This document shows, piece by piece, positions 17,248 to 25,459 of a DNA stretch of 64,000 bases. Numbering within the stretch: position 1 is the first letter of the stretch; the number at the start of each line of letters is the position of its first letter. Source of the stretch: Mycobacterium shinjukuense. GTDB lineage: Bacteria > Actinomycetota > Actinomycetes > Mycobacteriales > Mycobacteriaceae. The DNA is taken from positions 4,216,001 to 4,280,000 of the forward strand of contig NZ_AP022575.1 in the NCBI RefSeq assembly GCF_010730055.1. The letters run 5' to 3'. The position numbers and the translations under genes are program-made. The notes beneath the pieces are model-generated. The model saw only the letters and a program-made list of their open reading frames with translations. It searched no databases and had not been told where the DNA came from.

Positions 17248-18032
17248 ACCTGTCCGTAGCGCCCAAAGAGATTGCCGGACACGGACTTCTGGACGGCAAG
17301 GTCGTCGTCGTCACCGCGGCGGCGGGCACCGGCATCGGATCGGCCACCGCGCGACGAGCCCTGGTCGAGGGTGCCGACGTGGTGATCTCCGACCACCACG
17401 AGCGACGGCTGACCGAGACCGCCGCCGAGCTGTCCGCGCTGGGGCTGGGCCGGGTGGAAAGCGTGGCGTGCGACGTGACGTCCACCGCCCAGGTCGACGC
17501 CCTGATCGCGGCGACCACCGCCCGGATGGGCCGCCTGGACGTGCTGGTCAACAACGCCGGGCTGGGCGGGCAGACGCCGGTGGTCGACATGACCGACGAC
17601 CAGTGGGACCGCGTCCTGGATGTGAGCCTGACGTCGGTGTTCCGGGCCACCCGGGCCGCGCTGCGCTACTTCCGGGACGCGCCGCACGGCGGTGTGATTG
17701 TCAACAACGCCAGCGTGCTGGGCTGGCGAGCCCAGCACTCCCAGTCGCACTATGCGGCCGCCAAGGCCGGGGTGATGGCGTTAACCCGGTGCAGCGCAAT
17801 GGAAGCCGCCGAGTACGGGGTTCGCATCAATGCGGTCTCGCCCAGCATCGCCCGGCACAAGTTCCTGGACAAGACCACCTCGGCGGAGCTGCTGGATCGG
17901 CTGGCCGCCGGTGAGGCGTTCGGGCGGGCCGCCGAACCCTGGGAAGTGGCGGCCACCATCGCGTTTCTGGCCAGCGACTACTCCAGTTACCTTACTGGCG
18001 AGGTGATTTCGGTATCCAGCCAGCATCCGTGA
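17244..18032 (+). CDS. ipdF: Short-chain dehydrogenase IpdF
   Basis: NAD(P)-dependent SDR of 262 residues, the length of Rv3559c. It has an atypical but recognisable glycine motif (TAAAGTGIGSATA), NNAG, and the catalytic Tyr-Lys pair in HYAAAKAG. IpdF oxidises the 5-hydroxyl of the HIP-derived CoA thioester before ring opening. It overlaps fadE30 by four bases and forms a two-gene operon with it, under the KstR2 operator at 16068. Confidence 0.92.
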   Translation: MNLSVAPKEIAGHGLLDGKVVVVTAAAGTGIGSATARRALVEGADVVISDHHERRLTETAAELSALGLGRVESVACDVTSTAQVDALIAATTARMGRLDVLVNNAGLGGQTPVVDMTDDQWDRVLDVSLTSVFRATRAALRYFRDAPHGGVIVNNASVLGWRAQHSQSHYAAAKAGVMALTRCSAMEAAEYGVRINAVSPSIARHKFLDKTTSAELLDRLAAGEAFGRAAEPWEVAATIAFLASDYSSYLTGEVISVSSQHP

Positions 18033-18063
18033 GCGAATCGGTTGCGCTGCGGCGGGCCGCCTA

Positions 18064-19709
18064 TCAGTTGTGCCATAGCCGACTGAGGCTAAAGATGCCC
18101 GATACAGCGGTGCCTATGTTGAACAGACCCGAGTTCGTACCGCTCTGGGTGGGGACGAAGGGGGTGCCTGGGACGCCGATGTTTCCGATGCCCGAGGTCT
18201 GGCCGTTTATGCCACTGCCGCCGCTGGCCGTGTTGAAGAAGCCCGAGACAATGACGGCGCCGGGACCGCTAGGAGTGTTGAAGAAGCCCGAGACGTTGGT
18301 GCCGGTGTTTCCAAAGCCCGAGCTGGTCAGGCCGCTATTGGTGATGATGCCGAAGCCCGTGTTGGTGTTGCCCGAATTCCACAAGCCCGTGTTGATGCTG
18401 CCCGAATTCCCATTGCCGGTGTTTAGAGTGCCTGAGTTGTCGAAGCCCGTGTTGAAGTTGCCCGCGTTCCCGAAGCCGGTGTTGACACTGCCCGCGTTCC
18501 CGAAGCCGGTGTTTAGGGTGTCTGCATTCCCGAAGCCAGTGTTTAACCTGCCCGCGTTCCCGAAGCCGATGTTGCCGATGCCGGAGTTCCCGAAGCCGAG
18601 GTTGTTGAGGTCGCCGGGCACCAGGGTATTGGTGCCGCTGTTGAAGACGCCGGCGTTGCCGCTGCCGGAGTTGAAGAAGCCGATGTTGTTGGTGCCGGAG
18701 TTGCCCAAGCCGATGTTGCCGCTGCCCGAGTTCAGCAGCCCGGCCAGGTTGATGCCCCGCTGATTGTTGCCGGTCAGCCCGATGCCGATGTTGTTGTCGC
18801 CGGTGTTGCCGAAGCCGAAATTGAAGTTGCCGGTGTTTCCGCCACCGATGTTGCCGTTGCCGGTGTTGCCGCCGCCGGTGTTGGCGTTGCCGGTGTTGCC
18901 GAAGCCCATGTTGTTGTTGCCCCTGTTACCCATGCCCACGTTGTTGTTGCTCGGCGGTACAAGAGAGCCCCCGTTGCCGAAGCCGATGTTTCCGGCGCCG
19001 CGGTTTCCGCTGCCGAAGTTGTCGCTGCCGAAGTTGCCGCTACCGATGTTTCGGTCGCCGATGTTGCCGCCACCCAGGTTGGCGCTGCCCCTGTTGCCGT
19101 CGCCGACGTTGCCGCTGCCGGTGTTGCCGCCGCCCACGTTGGCGTTGCCCTGGTTGCCGAGGCCCAAGTTGGGCAGGGTGTTGAGGAACTGCTGCAGGGC
19201 CGCCGGCAACGGCAAGTGCGCCGCGGCCGAGGACGCCCCGGCGTGGTAGCCGCACATCGCGGCCACATCGGCGGCCCACATCTGCTCATACAGGCCCTCG
19301 ATGGCCGCGATGGCCGGGGCGTTGAGCCCCAGCCAATTCGACCGGATCAGCTGCACAAACGCCTCGCGGTTGGCCGCCACCACTAGCGGGGGCACGATCG
19401 CGGCTTTTGCGGCCTCGAACACGCCGCCACCGCCTTGGCCTGCCCGGCCACCCCCTGGGCGTGGGCGGCCGCCGTGCTCAAAAAGCCCGCATACAGGGCC
19501 GCCGCGGCCGTCATCGCCGCGGCCGCCGGGCCCTGCCACGCCTGACTGGCCAGCCCCGTGGTCACCGAGGAAAACGACGACGCGGCGGTTCCCAATTCAG
19601 CGGCCAGCCCGTCCCAGGCCGCCGCCGCGCTCAGCATGGGCGCCGACCCGGCACCCAGGTACATCCGCAACGAATTGATCTCCGGTGGCAACACCGAAAA
19701 GTTAGCCAT
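18064..19709 (-). pseudogene. PPE-MPTR gene, frameshifted tandem copy of PPE64
   Basis: The PPE N-terminus (MANFSVLPPEINSLRMYLGA, ATG at 19709) is in one frame up to about residue 95 (QAKAVAA). The rest, from VFEAAKAAIVPPLVVAANRE through the MPTR repeats (GNxNxGxGN) to the C-terminus, is in another frame. Against the intact neighbouring copy the break is a single missing C/G near 19426 (a GGCC reduced to GCC on the + strand). The gene and about 150 bp of its upstream DNA look like a tandem duplicate of the PPE64-like gene at 19930. As read it cannot make a full PPE protein. A sequencing error in this GC-rich run is possible. Confidence 0.82.
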
Positions 19710-19929
19710 GATGGACCTCCTATCCGCTGGCACCGCCGCCGCCCGAGGGTGATCAATCCCAGTCCGCGACGTCGAACATGTTATGACGACGCCGGGGATG
19801 ACGATTTGTGCTTTCACCAAATGCTGGGCCCTTTTCGCCAACCGAATAGCCAGCGCGGCCCAGTGAGGTCAGGACGGGCGGGCCAAGCGATCCCGAACTG
19901 CCCCCCATGCTCGTCGGCGCGGCTACCGG

Positions 19930-21585
19930 TCAGTTGTACAAGAGCCGGTCAAGGCTGAATATGCCCGACAAATTGCTGCCTATGTTGAACAAGCCCGAGT
20001 TCAGGCCACTGTCAGACACGGCATAGATGCTGCCCCGGACGCCGATGTTTCCAATGCCCGAGATCTGGCCGTTTGTGCTGCCGCCGCCGCTGGCGGTGTT
20101 GAAGAAGCCCGAGACGGTGCCAGCTCCCGGGCCGTTTGGCGTGTTGAATAAGCCCGAGGCGTTGGTGCCGGCGTTGCCAAAACCCGACCTCGGCAGCCCG
20201 GTGTTGGTGGTGGCCCCAAAGCCGGTGTTGGTGTTGCCCGAATTCCACCAGCCCGTGTTGATGTTGCCCGAATTCCCGCTGCCGGTGTTTATGCTGGCTG
20301 AATTCCAGAAGCCCGTGTTGTAGTTGCCCGCGTTCCCGAAGCCGGTGTTGAGCACGCCGGCGTTCCCGAAACCGGTGTTTAGGCCGCCCGCGTTCCCGAA
20401 GCCGGTGTTGAACGTGTTCGTGTTCCCCAAGCCGACGTTGGCGATGCCCGAGTTCCCGAAGCCGATGTTGTTGAGGTCGGCTGGCGCAGGTGTAAGGGTG
20501 TTGGCGCCGGTGTTGAAGATGCCGATGTTGCCGTTGCCGGAGTTGAAGAAGCCGATATTGCCGCTGCCCGAGTTGCCGATGCCGATATTGCCGCTGCCGG
20601 AGTTCAGCAGCCCGGCCAGGTTGATGCCCACCTGATTGTCGCCGGTGAGCCCGATCCCGATGTTGTTGTTGCCGGTGTTGCCGAAACCGACATTGTTGTT
20701 GCCGGTGTTGCCGCCACCGATGTTGCCGTTGCCGGTGTTGCCGCCGCCGGTGTTGGCGTCGCCGGTGTTGCCGAAGCCCATGTTGTTGATGCCGAAGTTC
20801 CCCATGCCCACGTTCTGGCCGCCCGTTGCGACGACACCCTTGTTGTTGCCGAAGCCGATGTTGCCGGAGCCCACATTTCCGCTGCCGAAGTTGTCGTTGC
20901 CGAAGTTGCCGCTGCCGATGTTGCCGTTGCCGAAGTTGCCACCGCCCAGGTTGGAGCTGCCGAGGTTGCCGTCGCCGACGTTGCCGTTGCCGGTGTTGCC
21001 GCCGCCGAGGTTGGCGTTGCCCTTGTTGCCCAGGCCCAGGTTGGGCAGGGTGTTGAGGAACTGCTGCAGGCTGGCCGGTATCGGGATCAGCTGCGCGGCC
21101 GCCGAGGACGCCCCGGCGTGATAGCCGGTCATCGCGGCCACATCGGCGGCCCACATCTGCTCATACAGGCCCTCGACGGCCGCGATCGCCGGCGCGTTGA
21201 GCCCCAACCAATTCGACCGGATCAACTGCACGAACGCCTCGCGGTTGGCGGCCACCACCGCCGGTGGCACGATCGCGGCCTTGGCGGCCTCAAACACGCC
21301 GGCCACCGCCTTGGCCTGCCCGGCCGCACCCGACGCCTGGGCGGCCGCCGCGCTCAAAAACCCCGCATACGGGGCCGCCGCGGCGGTCATCGCCGCCGCC
21401 GCCGGACCCTGCCACGCCTGCCCGGTCAGCCCCGAGGTCACCGACGAGAACGACGACGCCGCCGAGCCCAGCTCCGCGGCCAGCCCGTCCCAGGCCGCCG
21501 CCGCTTGCAGCATCGGCGCCGAACCGGCGCCGAGGTACATCCGCAGCGAATTAATCTCCGGCGGCAACACCGCGAAATTGGCCAT
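19930..21585 (-). CDS. PPE64: PPE-MPTR protein, PPE64 ortholog
   Basis: A 551-residue PPE protein, near the length of Rv3558, starting at the ATG after an AGGAGG (upstream codons discarded). The PPE domain covers about residues 1-180, with the PPE motif at 7-9 and MWAADVAAM. The rest is the major polymorphic tandem repeat, a series of pentapeptide-like NxGxGN units, with a conserved SVP-lacking C-terminus. PPE-MPTR proteins are exported by type VII secretion to the cell surface. Its position next to kstR2 matches H37Rv. Function in steroid metabolism is not established. Confidence 0.88.
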   Translation of the reverse strand: MANFAVLPPEINSLRMYLGAGSAPMLQAAAAWDGLAAELGSAASSFSSVTSGLTGQAWQGPAAAAMTAAAAPYAGFLSAAAAQASGAAGQAKAVAGVFEAAKAAIVPPAVVAANREAFVQLIRSNWLGLNAPAIAAVEGLYEQMWAADVAAMTGYHAGASSAAAQLIPIPASLQQFLNTLPNLGLGNKGNANLGGGNTGNGNVGDGNLGSSNLGGGNFGNGNIGSGNFGNDNFGSGNVGSGNIGFGNNKGVVATGGQNVGMGNFGINNMGFGNTGDANTGGGNTGNGNIGGGNTGNNNVGFGNTGNNNIGIGLTGDNQVGINLAGLLNSGSGNIGIGNSGSGNIGFFNSGNGNIGIFNTGANTLTPAPADLNNIGFGNSGIANVGLGNTNTFNTGFGNAGGLNTGFGNAGVLNTGFGNAGNYNTGFWNSASINTGSGNSGNINTGWWNSGNTNTGFGATTNTGLPRSGFGNAGTNASGLFNTPNGPGAGTVSGFFNTASGGGSTNGQISGIGNIGVRGSIYAVSDSGLNSGLFNIGSNLSGIFSLDRLLYN

Positions 21586-21827
21586 GGCTAACCTCCTACT
21601 CGGTTTGTCGACCCTCACGCGCGGCGATCGATCCAGTCCGCGACGTCGAACATGCTAAGGCAACCCCGCCGATGACAATGCGCATTTTCGCTGCAGTGTT
21701 ACGCAGTATTCGCCAAGCGGATAACGGACATGGCCCGGCGAGGCCAAAGAGGAGCGGGCGAAATGATCCCGAACTGCCCCACCATGAACACCCACCGCCC
21801 CCCGCCACGTCAGCTCCCGGGAACCAA

Positions 21828-21851
21828 CTCGATAGCCGATCGGCTATCGAG
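21828..21851. promoter_or_regulatory. Perfect 24-bp palindrome between PPE64 and kstR2
   Basis: CTCGATAGCCGA followed by its exact reverse complement, with no spacer, in the 325-bp divergent region between PPE64 and kstR2. It does not fit the KstR2 or KstR consensus and lies 30 bp upstream of the KstR2 box. It could be the operator of another dimeric regulator, or a cruciform-forming site. The rest of this divergent region shows nothing else I can name. Confidence 0.5.
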
Positions 21852-21881
21852 CGGCGCGATGGCGACACCGTGAGGTGGCCG

Positions 21882-21895
21882 AGCAAGCGCTTGGT
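21882..21895. promoter_or_regulatory. KstR2 operator upstream of kstR2
   Basis: AGCAAGCGCTTGGT fits AnCAAGnnCTTGnT at every defined base and lies 15 bases before the kstR2 ATG. It implies autoregulation of the repressor and control of the kstR2-fadA6 unit. Confidence 0.9.
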
Positions 21896-21910
21896 TGATA
21901 GTCTGTTCGG

Positions 21911-22513
21911 ATGGACCGAGCGACCGGTCAGACTAACAGCCGGCGGGACGAGCTGCTCGAGCTTGCCGCGGCGATGTTCGCCGAGCGCGGACTACGCGCG
22001 ACCACCGTGCGTGACATCGCCGACGGCGCGGGCATCCTGTCCGGCAGCCTGTATCACCATTTCGCCTCCAAGGAGGAGATGGTCGACGAGCTGCTGCGCG
22101 GGTTTCTCGACTGGCTCTTCGGTCGCTACCGCGAGATCGTGGACGGCACGGCCAATCCGCTGGAGCGGCTCAAAGGCCTGTTCATGGCGTCCTTCGAGGC
22201 GATCGAGCATCGGCACGCGCAGGTCGTCATCTACCAAGACGAAGCCCAACGGCTGGCGTCGCAACCCCGGTTCTGCTACATCGAGGACCTCAACAAACAG
22301 CAGCGCAAGATGTGGGTCGACGTGCTCAACCAGGGCATCGAGGAAGGCTACTTCCGGCCCGACCTCGACGTCGACCTGGTCTACCGGTTCATCCGTGACA
22401 CCACCTGGGTGTCGGTGCGCTGGTATCGACCCGGCGGGCCACTCTCCGCCGAGCAGGTGGGCCAGCAGTACCTCACCATCGTGCTTGGCGGGATCACCAG
22501 AGAAGGAGTCTGA
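21911..22513 (+). CDS. kstR2: TetR-family repressor KstR2
   Basis: A 200-residue TetR regulator, the exact length of Rv3557c. The helix-turn-helix is at about residues 31-50 (TTVRDIADGAGILSGSLYHH), and the C-terminal half is the ligand and dimerisation domain. KstR2 represses the genes for rings C and D and is released by HIP-CoA, the FadD3 product. All three of its predicted operators are in this window (16068, 21882, 31083). The gene is followed by fadA6 after an 80-bp spacer that carries a dispersed repeat. Confidence 0.95.
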   Translation: MDRATGQTNSRRDELLELAAAMFAERGLRATTVRDIADGAGILSGSLYHHFASKEEMVDELLRGFLDWLFGRYREIVDGTANPLERLKGLFMASFEAIEHRHAQVVIYQDEAQRLASQPRFCYIEDLNKQQRKMWVDVLNQGIEEGYFRPDLDVDLVYRFIRDTTWVSVRWYRPGGPLSAEQVGQQYLTIVLGGITREGV

Positions 22514-22530
22514 AAGATGCCCGGTGTCGG

Positions 22531-22577
22531 CGACGATGCAGTGGGGGCACCGCCCGCTTGCGGGGGACGAAGCGATG
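22531..22577. repeat. Short dispersed palindromic repeat, copy 2 (kstR2-fadA6 spacer)
   Basis: About 47 bp running from CGACGATGCAGTGGGGGC to GACGAAGCGATG, around the hairpin core CCCGC-TT-GCGGG. The same longer unit, with three substitutions, lies at 28589-28634. Immediately after it comes AGGAGGAG, which serves as the ribosome-binding site of fadA6, so the element sits between cistrons of one operon. Confidence 0.75.
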
Positions 22578-22593
22578 AGGAGGAGCGGCACTG

Positions 22594-23754
22594 ATGACAG
22601 AGGCGTACGTCATCGACGCTGTGCGGACCGCGGTTGGCAAGCGGGGCGGCGCACTGGCCGGTATCCATCCCGTCGACCTGGGTGCCCTGGCGTGGCGCGG
22701 GCTGCTCGACCGGACCGACATCGACCCCGCCGCGGTCGACGACGTGATCGCCGGTTGTGTCGACGCCATCGGCGGGCAGGCGGGCAACATCGCCCGACTG
22801 TCGTGGCTGGCCGCCGGCTATCCCGAAGAGGTCCCCGGGGTCACCGTGGACCGGCAGTGCGGTTCCAGCCAGCAGGCGATTTCCTTTGGCGCGCAAGCGA
22901 TCATGTCCGGCACGGCGGATATCATCGTGGCCGGTGGCGTGCAGAACATGAGCCAGATCCCGATCTCGTCGGCGATGACCGTCGGCGAACAGTTCGGGTT
23001 CAGCTCACCGACCAACGAATCCCGGCAATGGCTGCACCGCTATGGCGACCAGGAGATTTCACAGTTCCGTGGCTCGGAGCTGATCGCCGAGAAGTGGAAC
23101 CTGTCCCGTGAAGAGATGGAGCGGTACTCGTTGGCCAGCCATGAACGCGCGTTCGCGGCGATCCGCGCCGGCCACTTCGAGAACGAAATCCTCACTGTGG
23201 AAACCGAATCCGGACCATTTCAGGTCGACGAGGGCCCGCGGGAGTCGTCGCTGGAGAAGATGGCCGGCTTGAAGCCACTGGTCGACGGTGGCCGGCTGAC
23301 GGCGGCGATGGCCAGTCAAATTTCCGACGGCGCCAGCGCCGTGCTGTTGGCCTCCGAGCGGGCCGTCAAAGACCACGGACTCACCCCCCGCGCCCGCATC
23401 CACCACATCAGTGCGCGCGCCGCCGACCCGGTGTTCATGCTCACCGGGCCCATCCCCGCCACCCGATACGCGTTGGAAAAGACCGGGCTTGCCATTGACG
23501 ACATCGACACCGTCGAGATCAACGAGGCGTTCGCGCCGGTAGTTATGGCCTGGCTCAAGGAAATCAAGGCCGACCCGGCGAAGGTCAACCCCAACGGCGG
23601 CGCGATCGCGCTGGGGCATCCGCTGGGCGCGACCGGCGCCAAGCTGTTCGCCACCATGCTCAATGAGCTGGAGCGCGTCGGTGGCCGCTACGGGCTGCAG
23701 GCCATGTGCGAGGGCGGCGGCACCGCCAACGTCACCATCATCGAGCGGCTATAG
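22594..23754 (+). CDS. fadA6: Thiolase FadA6
   Basis: Thiolase-superfamily enzyme of 386 residues, as Rv3556c. The nucleophilic Cys89 is in VDRQCGSSQQ, the catalytic His in GHPLGATGAK and the second Cys in MCEGGGTAN, so all catalytic residues are present. FadA6 cleaves a 3-ketoacyl-CoA late in rings C/D degradation, after IpdAB opens the ring. It lies downstream of kstR2 and probably shares its promoter, with a strong AGGAGGAG site before the ATG. Confidence 0.94.
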   Translation: MTEAYVIDAVRTAVGKRGGALAGIHPVDLGALAWRGLLDRTDIDPAAVDDVIAGCVDAIGGQAGNIARLSWLAAGYPEEVPGVTVDRQCGSSQQAISFGAQAIMSGTADIIVAGGVQNMSQIPISSAMTVGEQFGFSSPTNESRQWLHRYGDQEISQFRGSELIAEKWNLSREEMERYSLASHERAFAAIRAGHFENEILTVETESGPFQVDEGPRESSLEKMAGLKPLVDGGRLTAAMASQISDGASAVLLASERAVKDHGLTPRARIHHISARAADPVFMLTGPIPATRYALEKTGLAIDDIDTVEINEAFAPVVMAWLKEIKADPAKVNPNGGAIALGHPLGATGAKLFATMLNELERVGGRYGLQAMCEGGGTANVTIIERL

Positions 23755-23775
23755 CTTTAGCGTCGATCGTTTGGA

Positions 23776-23809
23776 TATACGCGTCGACCCTTCGTATATA
23801 CTTCCTGTT
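23776..23809 (+). promoter_or_regulatory. Promoter and putative operator of the first vapBC pair
   Basis: TATACT at 23797-23802 is a good -10 hexamer and lies seven bases before the vapB GTG, so the mRNA is probably leaderless. Inverted half-sites TATACG (about 23776) and CGTATA (about 23793) surround it and could bind the VapB or VapBC complex for autoregulation. Confidence 0.55.
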
Positions 23810-24004
23810 GTGGCGAAACATTTGGTCGATCTCGATGAGGACACCCTTGCCGCGGCTCGCGCCGAGCTCGGCACGACCACGATCAAAGACACGGTGAATG
23901 AGGCGCTCCGCCGAGCAACGTCGCGACGAAGGCAGCGAGTGGCCGCGTCCTTGGACATCTTGTCCGATGCCTGCCTCGACGATCGTGCTGAAGCGTGGCG
24001 CTGA
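23810..24004 (+). CDS. vapB: VapB-type antitoxin
   Basis: A 64-residue protein from the GTG at 23810; the longer frame upstream is a shadow inside fadA6. The N-terminus (VAKHLVDLDEDTLAAARAEL) is the ribbon-helix-helix DNA-binding part of the VapB_antitoxin (DUF2191-like) family, followed by an Arg-rich helix and a C-terminal tail that would wrap the toxin. It overlaps the vapC start by ten bases. It is unrelated to the steroid pathway and is inserted between fadA6 and the Rv3555c-like gene. Confidence 0.88.
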   Translation: MAKHLVDLDEDTLAAARAELGTTTIKDTVNEALRRATSRRRQRVAASLDILSDACLDDRAEAWR

Positions 24005-24408
24005 GGTTTCTGCTCGACACCAGCGTGGTCAAGCGGCTCGGCCGCTCCGAGGTGCGGCAGGTGGTTGAGCCGTTGGCGACCGCGGGTGAGCTGGCGCGCG
24101 CCAGCATCTGCGACCTCGAAGTCGGGTACTTAGCCCGCAACGCCGAAGAATGGGATCGGCTTGTGGGAGCGCTCGACGCGTTTGAGCTCGTGGATTCGAC
24201 CCCAGCGCACCAGCGTCGCGCTCTTCAAGTGCAGCGCCTCCTCGCTCAGCGCGGTCAGCGAGGCCGCAAGATCCCCGACCTGTTGATCGCGGCGGCAGCC
24301 GAGGAACTCGGCGTCGCTGTCCTGCACTACGACGCCGACTTTGATCTGATCGCGTCGGTGACCGGCCAGCGCTGCCAGTGGGTCGTGCCCCGCGGCACGG
24401 TGGAGTGA
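23995..24408 (+). CDS. vapC: VapC-type PIN-domain ribonuclease toxin
   Basis: A 137-residue PIN-domain protein from GTG 23995. The acidic metal-binding residues are visible: Asp8 in LLDTSVV, Glu42 in ICDLEVGYLAR, Asp95 in KIPDLLIAAAA, and Asp113/Asp115 in HYDADFDLI. VapC toxins cleave specific RNAs (tRNA or rRNA in the studied cases) and are neutralised by the VapB encoded just upstream. Which numbered M. tuberculosis VapBC this corresponds to cannot be decided here. Confidence 0.9.
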   Translation: MALRFLLDTSVVKRLGRSEVRQVVEPLATAGELARASICDLEVGYLARNAEEWDRLVGALDAFELVDSTPAHQRRALQVQRLLAQRGQRGRKIPDLLIAAAAEELGVAVLHYDADFDLIASVTGQRCQWVVPRGTVE

Positions 24409-24414
24409 CCTGCG

Positions 24415-24476
24415 CGCCGAGTGGGAATCTGACGACGGGTCATCGGCGTGTCGCGTCGTGAGATTCACTGTCGGCG
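24415..24476. repeat. 62-bp inverted-repeat element, copy 1
   Basis: The ends CGCCGA and TCGGCG are 62 bp apart. The arms carry an outer block (GTG-GAATC paired with GATTCAC) and an inner block (CGACG paired with CGTCG). It begins six bases after the vapC stop. Other copies are at 25391, 32828 and 56624. Confidence 0.8.
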
Positions 24477-24519
24477 GGGTGTCAACGAAGCTGTCGGTGG
24501 GTGATGTCAGCATTCGCCC

Positions 24520-25389
24520 ATGAGCGAACCGGCTTGGCCCTTTCTGGGGGCGGAGGCGTTGGCCGCAAAGGCTCTTCCGGAGCGGGCGATGAGACAGCTC
24601 TACGAGCCGGTCTACCCGGGCGTTTTCGTCCCGGCTGGTATCGAGCTGACGGCGCGCCAGCGTGCCCAGGCGGCGTGGTTGTGGTCGCGGCGGCGCGCCG
24701 TCGTCGCCGGCAATTCGGCGGCGGCGCTCCTCGGCGCGAAGTGGGTGAACCCGGCGCTCGACGCCGAGTTGGTGCACGCCAATCGAAAGCCTCCGCCGCG
24801 AATCGTCGTACACACGGATCGGTTGGCGCCGCACGAGATGGCAGCGGTTGACGGTGTCGGGGTAACCAGCCCGGCGCGCACCGCCTTCGACATCGGGCGG
24901 CGCACACCCTCGCGGCTGCAGGCGGTCCAGCGGCTGGACGCGTTGGCGAACGCGACCGACGTCAAGATCACCGACGTGCAGGCCGTCATCGCCGAACATC
25001 CCGGTGCGCGCGGCCTGGTCCGGCTTCGGGCGGTGCTGCCGCTGGTCGACGGGGGCGCGGAATCCCCGCAGGAGACGTGGACCCGATTGGTGTTGATCGA
25101 TGCCGGCCTGCCGAAACCGCAAACGCAGATCAGAGTGTTCGACGACTACGGGGACTTCGTCGCCCGCATCGATATGGGCTACGGGCAACTGCGTGTCGGT
25201 GTCGAGTATGACGGGCCGCAGCATTGGACAGACCCGGCGCAACGGGCCCGGGACATCGAGCGGTCCAGCGCTTTGCACGATCTGGGCTGGACGATCATCA
25301 GGGTCAGCAGCGAGCTGCTCCGGTACCGGCAGGGCACGTTCGTCGGCCGCGTCGATGCCGCGATGCGTGCGGCGGGATGGCGCCCATGA
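24520..25389 (+). CDS. DUF559 / Vsr-like endonuclease-fold protein (Rv3555c-like)
   Basis: A 289-residue protein, the length of Rv3555c. The N-terminal half (about 1-110) resembles the AbiEi-antitoxin-type winged-helix plus domain that precedes many DUF559 domains (VVAGNSAAALLGA, SPARTAFDIG). The C-terminal half (about 185-285) has a PD-(D/E)xK-like nuclease layout: ESPQETWTRL, then ARIDMGY and VGVEYDGPQHW, followed by a helix. This would be a DNA- or RNA-processing enzyme or a defence component; no steroid role is visible. It lies between two copies of the 62-bp inverted-repeat element. Function is unknown. Confidence 0.75.
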   Translation: MSEPAWPFLGAEALAAKALPERAMRQLYEPVYPGVFVPAGIELTARQRAQAAWLWSRRRAVVAGNSAAALLGAKWVNPALDAELVHANRKPPPRIVVHTDRLAPHEMAAVDGVGVTSPARTAFDIGRRTPSRLQAVQRLDALANATDVKITDVQAVIAEHPGARGLVRLRAVLPLVDGGAESPQETWTRLVLIDAGLPKPQTQIRVFDDYGDFVARIDMGYGQLRVGVEYDGPQHWTDPAQRARDIERSSALHDLGWTIIRVSSELLRYRQGTFVGRVDAAMRAAGWRP

Positions 25390-25390
25390 G

Positions 25391-25452
25391 CGCCGAGAGT
25401 GAACCACACGACGCCGAACCGGCGTGTCGCGTCGCAGGATTCACATTCGGCG
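25391..25452. repeat. 62-bp inverted-repeat element, copy 2
   Basis: Same length and ends as the copy at 24415. It starts one base after the stop of the DUF559-type gene and ends eight bases before the stop of the convergent fdxB. It can form the same two-block hairpin on either strand, so a bidirectional terminator role fits. Confidence 0.82.
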
Positions 25453-25459
25453 AACGGGA

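Noticed and set aside
20012..21154. Long Arg/Gln-rich frame inside PPE64, and similar long frames opposite the other MPTR regions
   Set aside because: MPTR repeats are periodic and keep several frames open; these products have no family resemblance and are shadows of the PPE genes.
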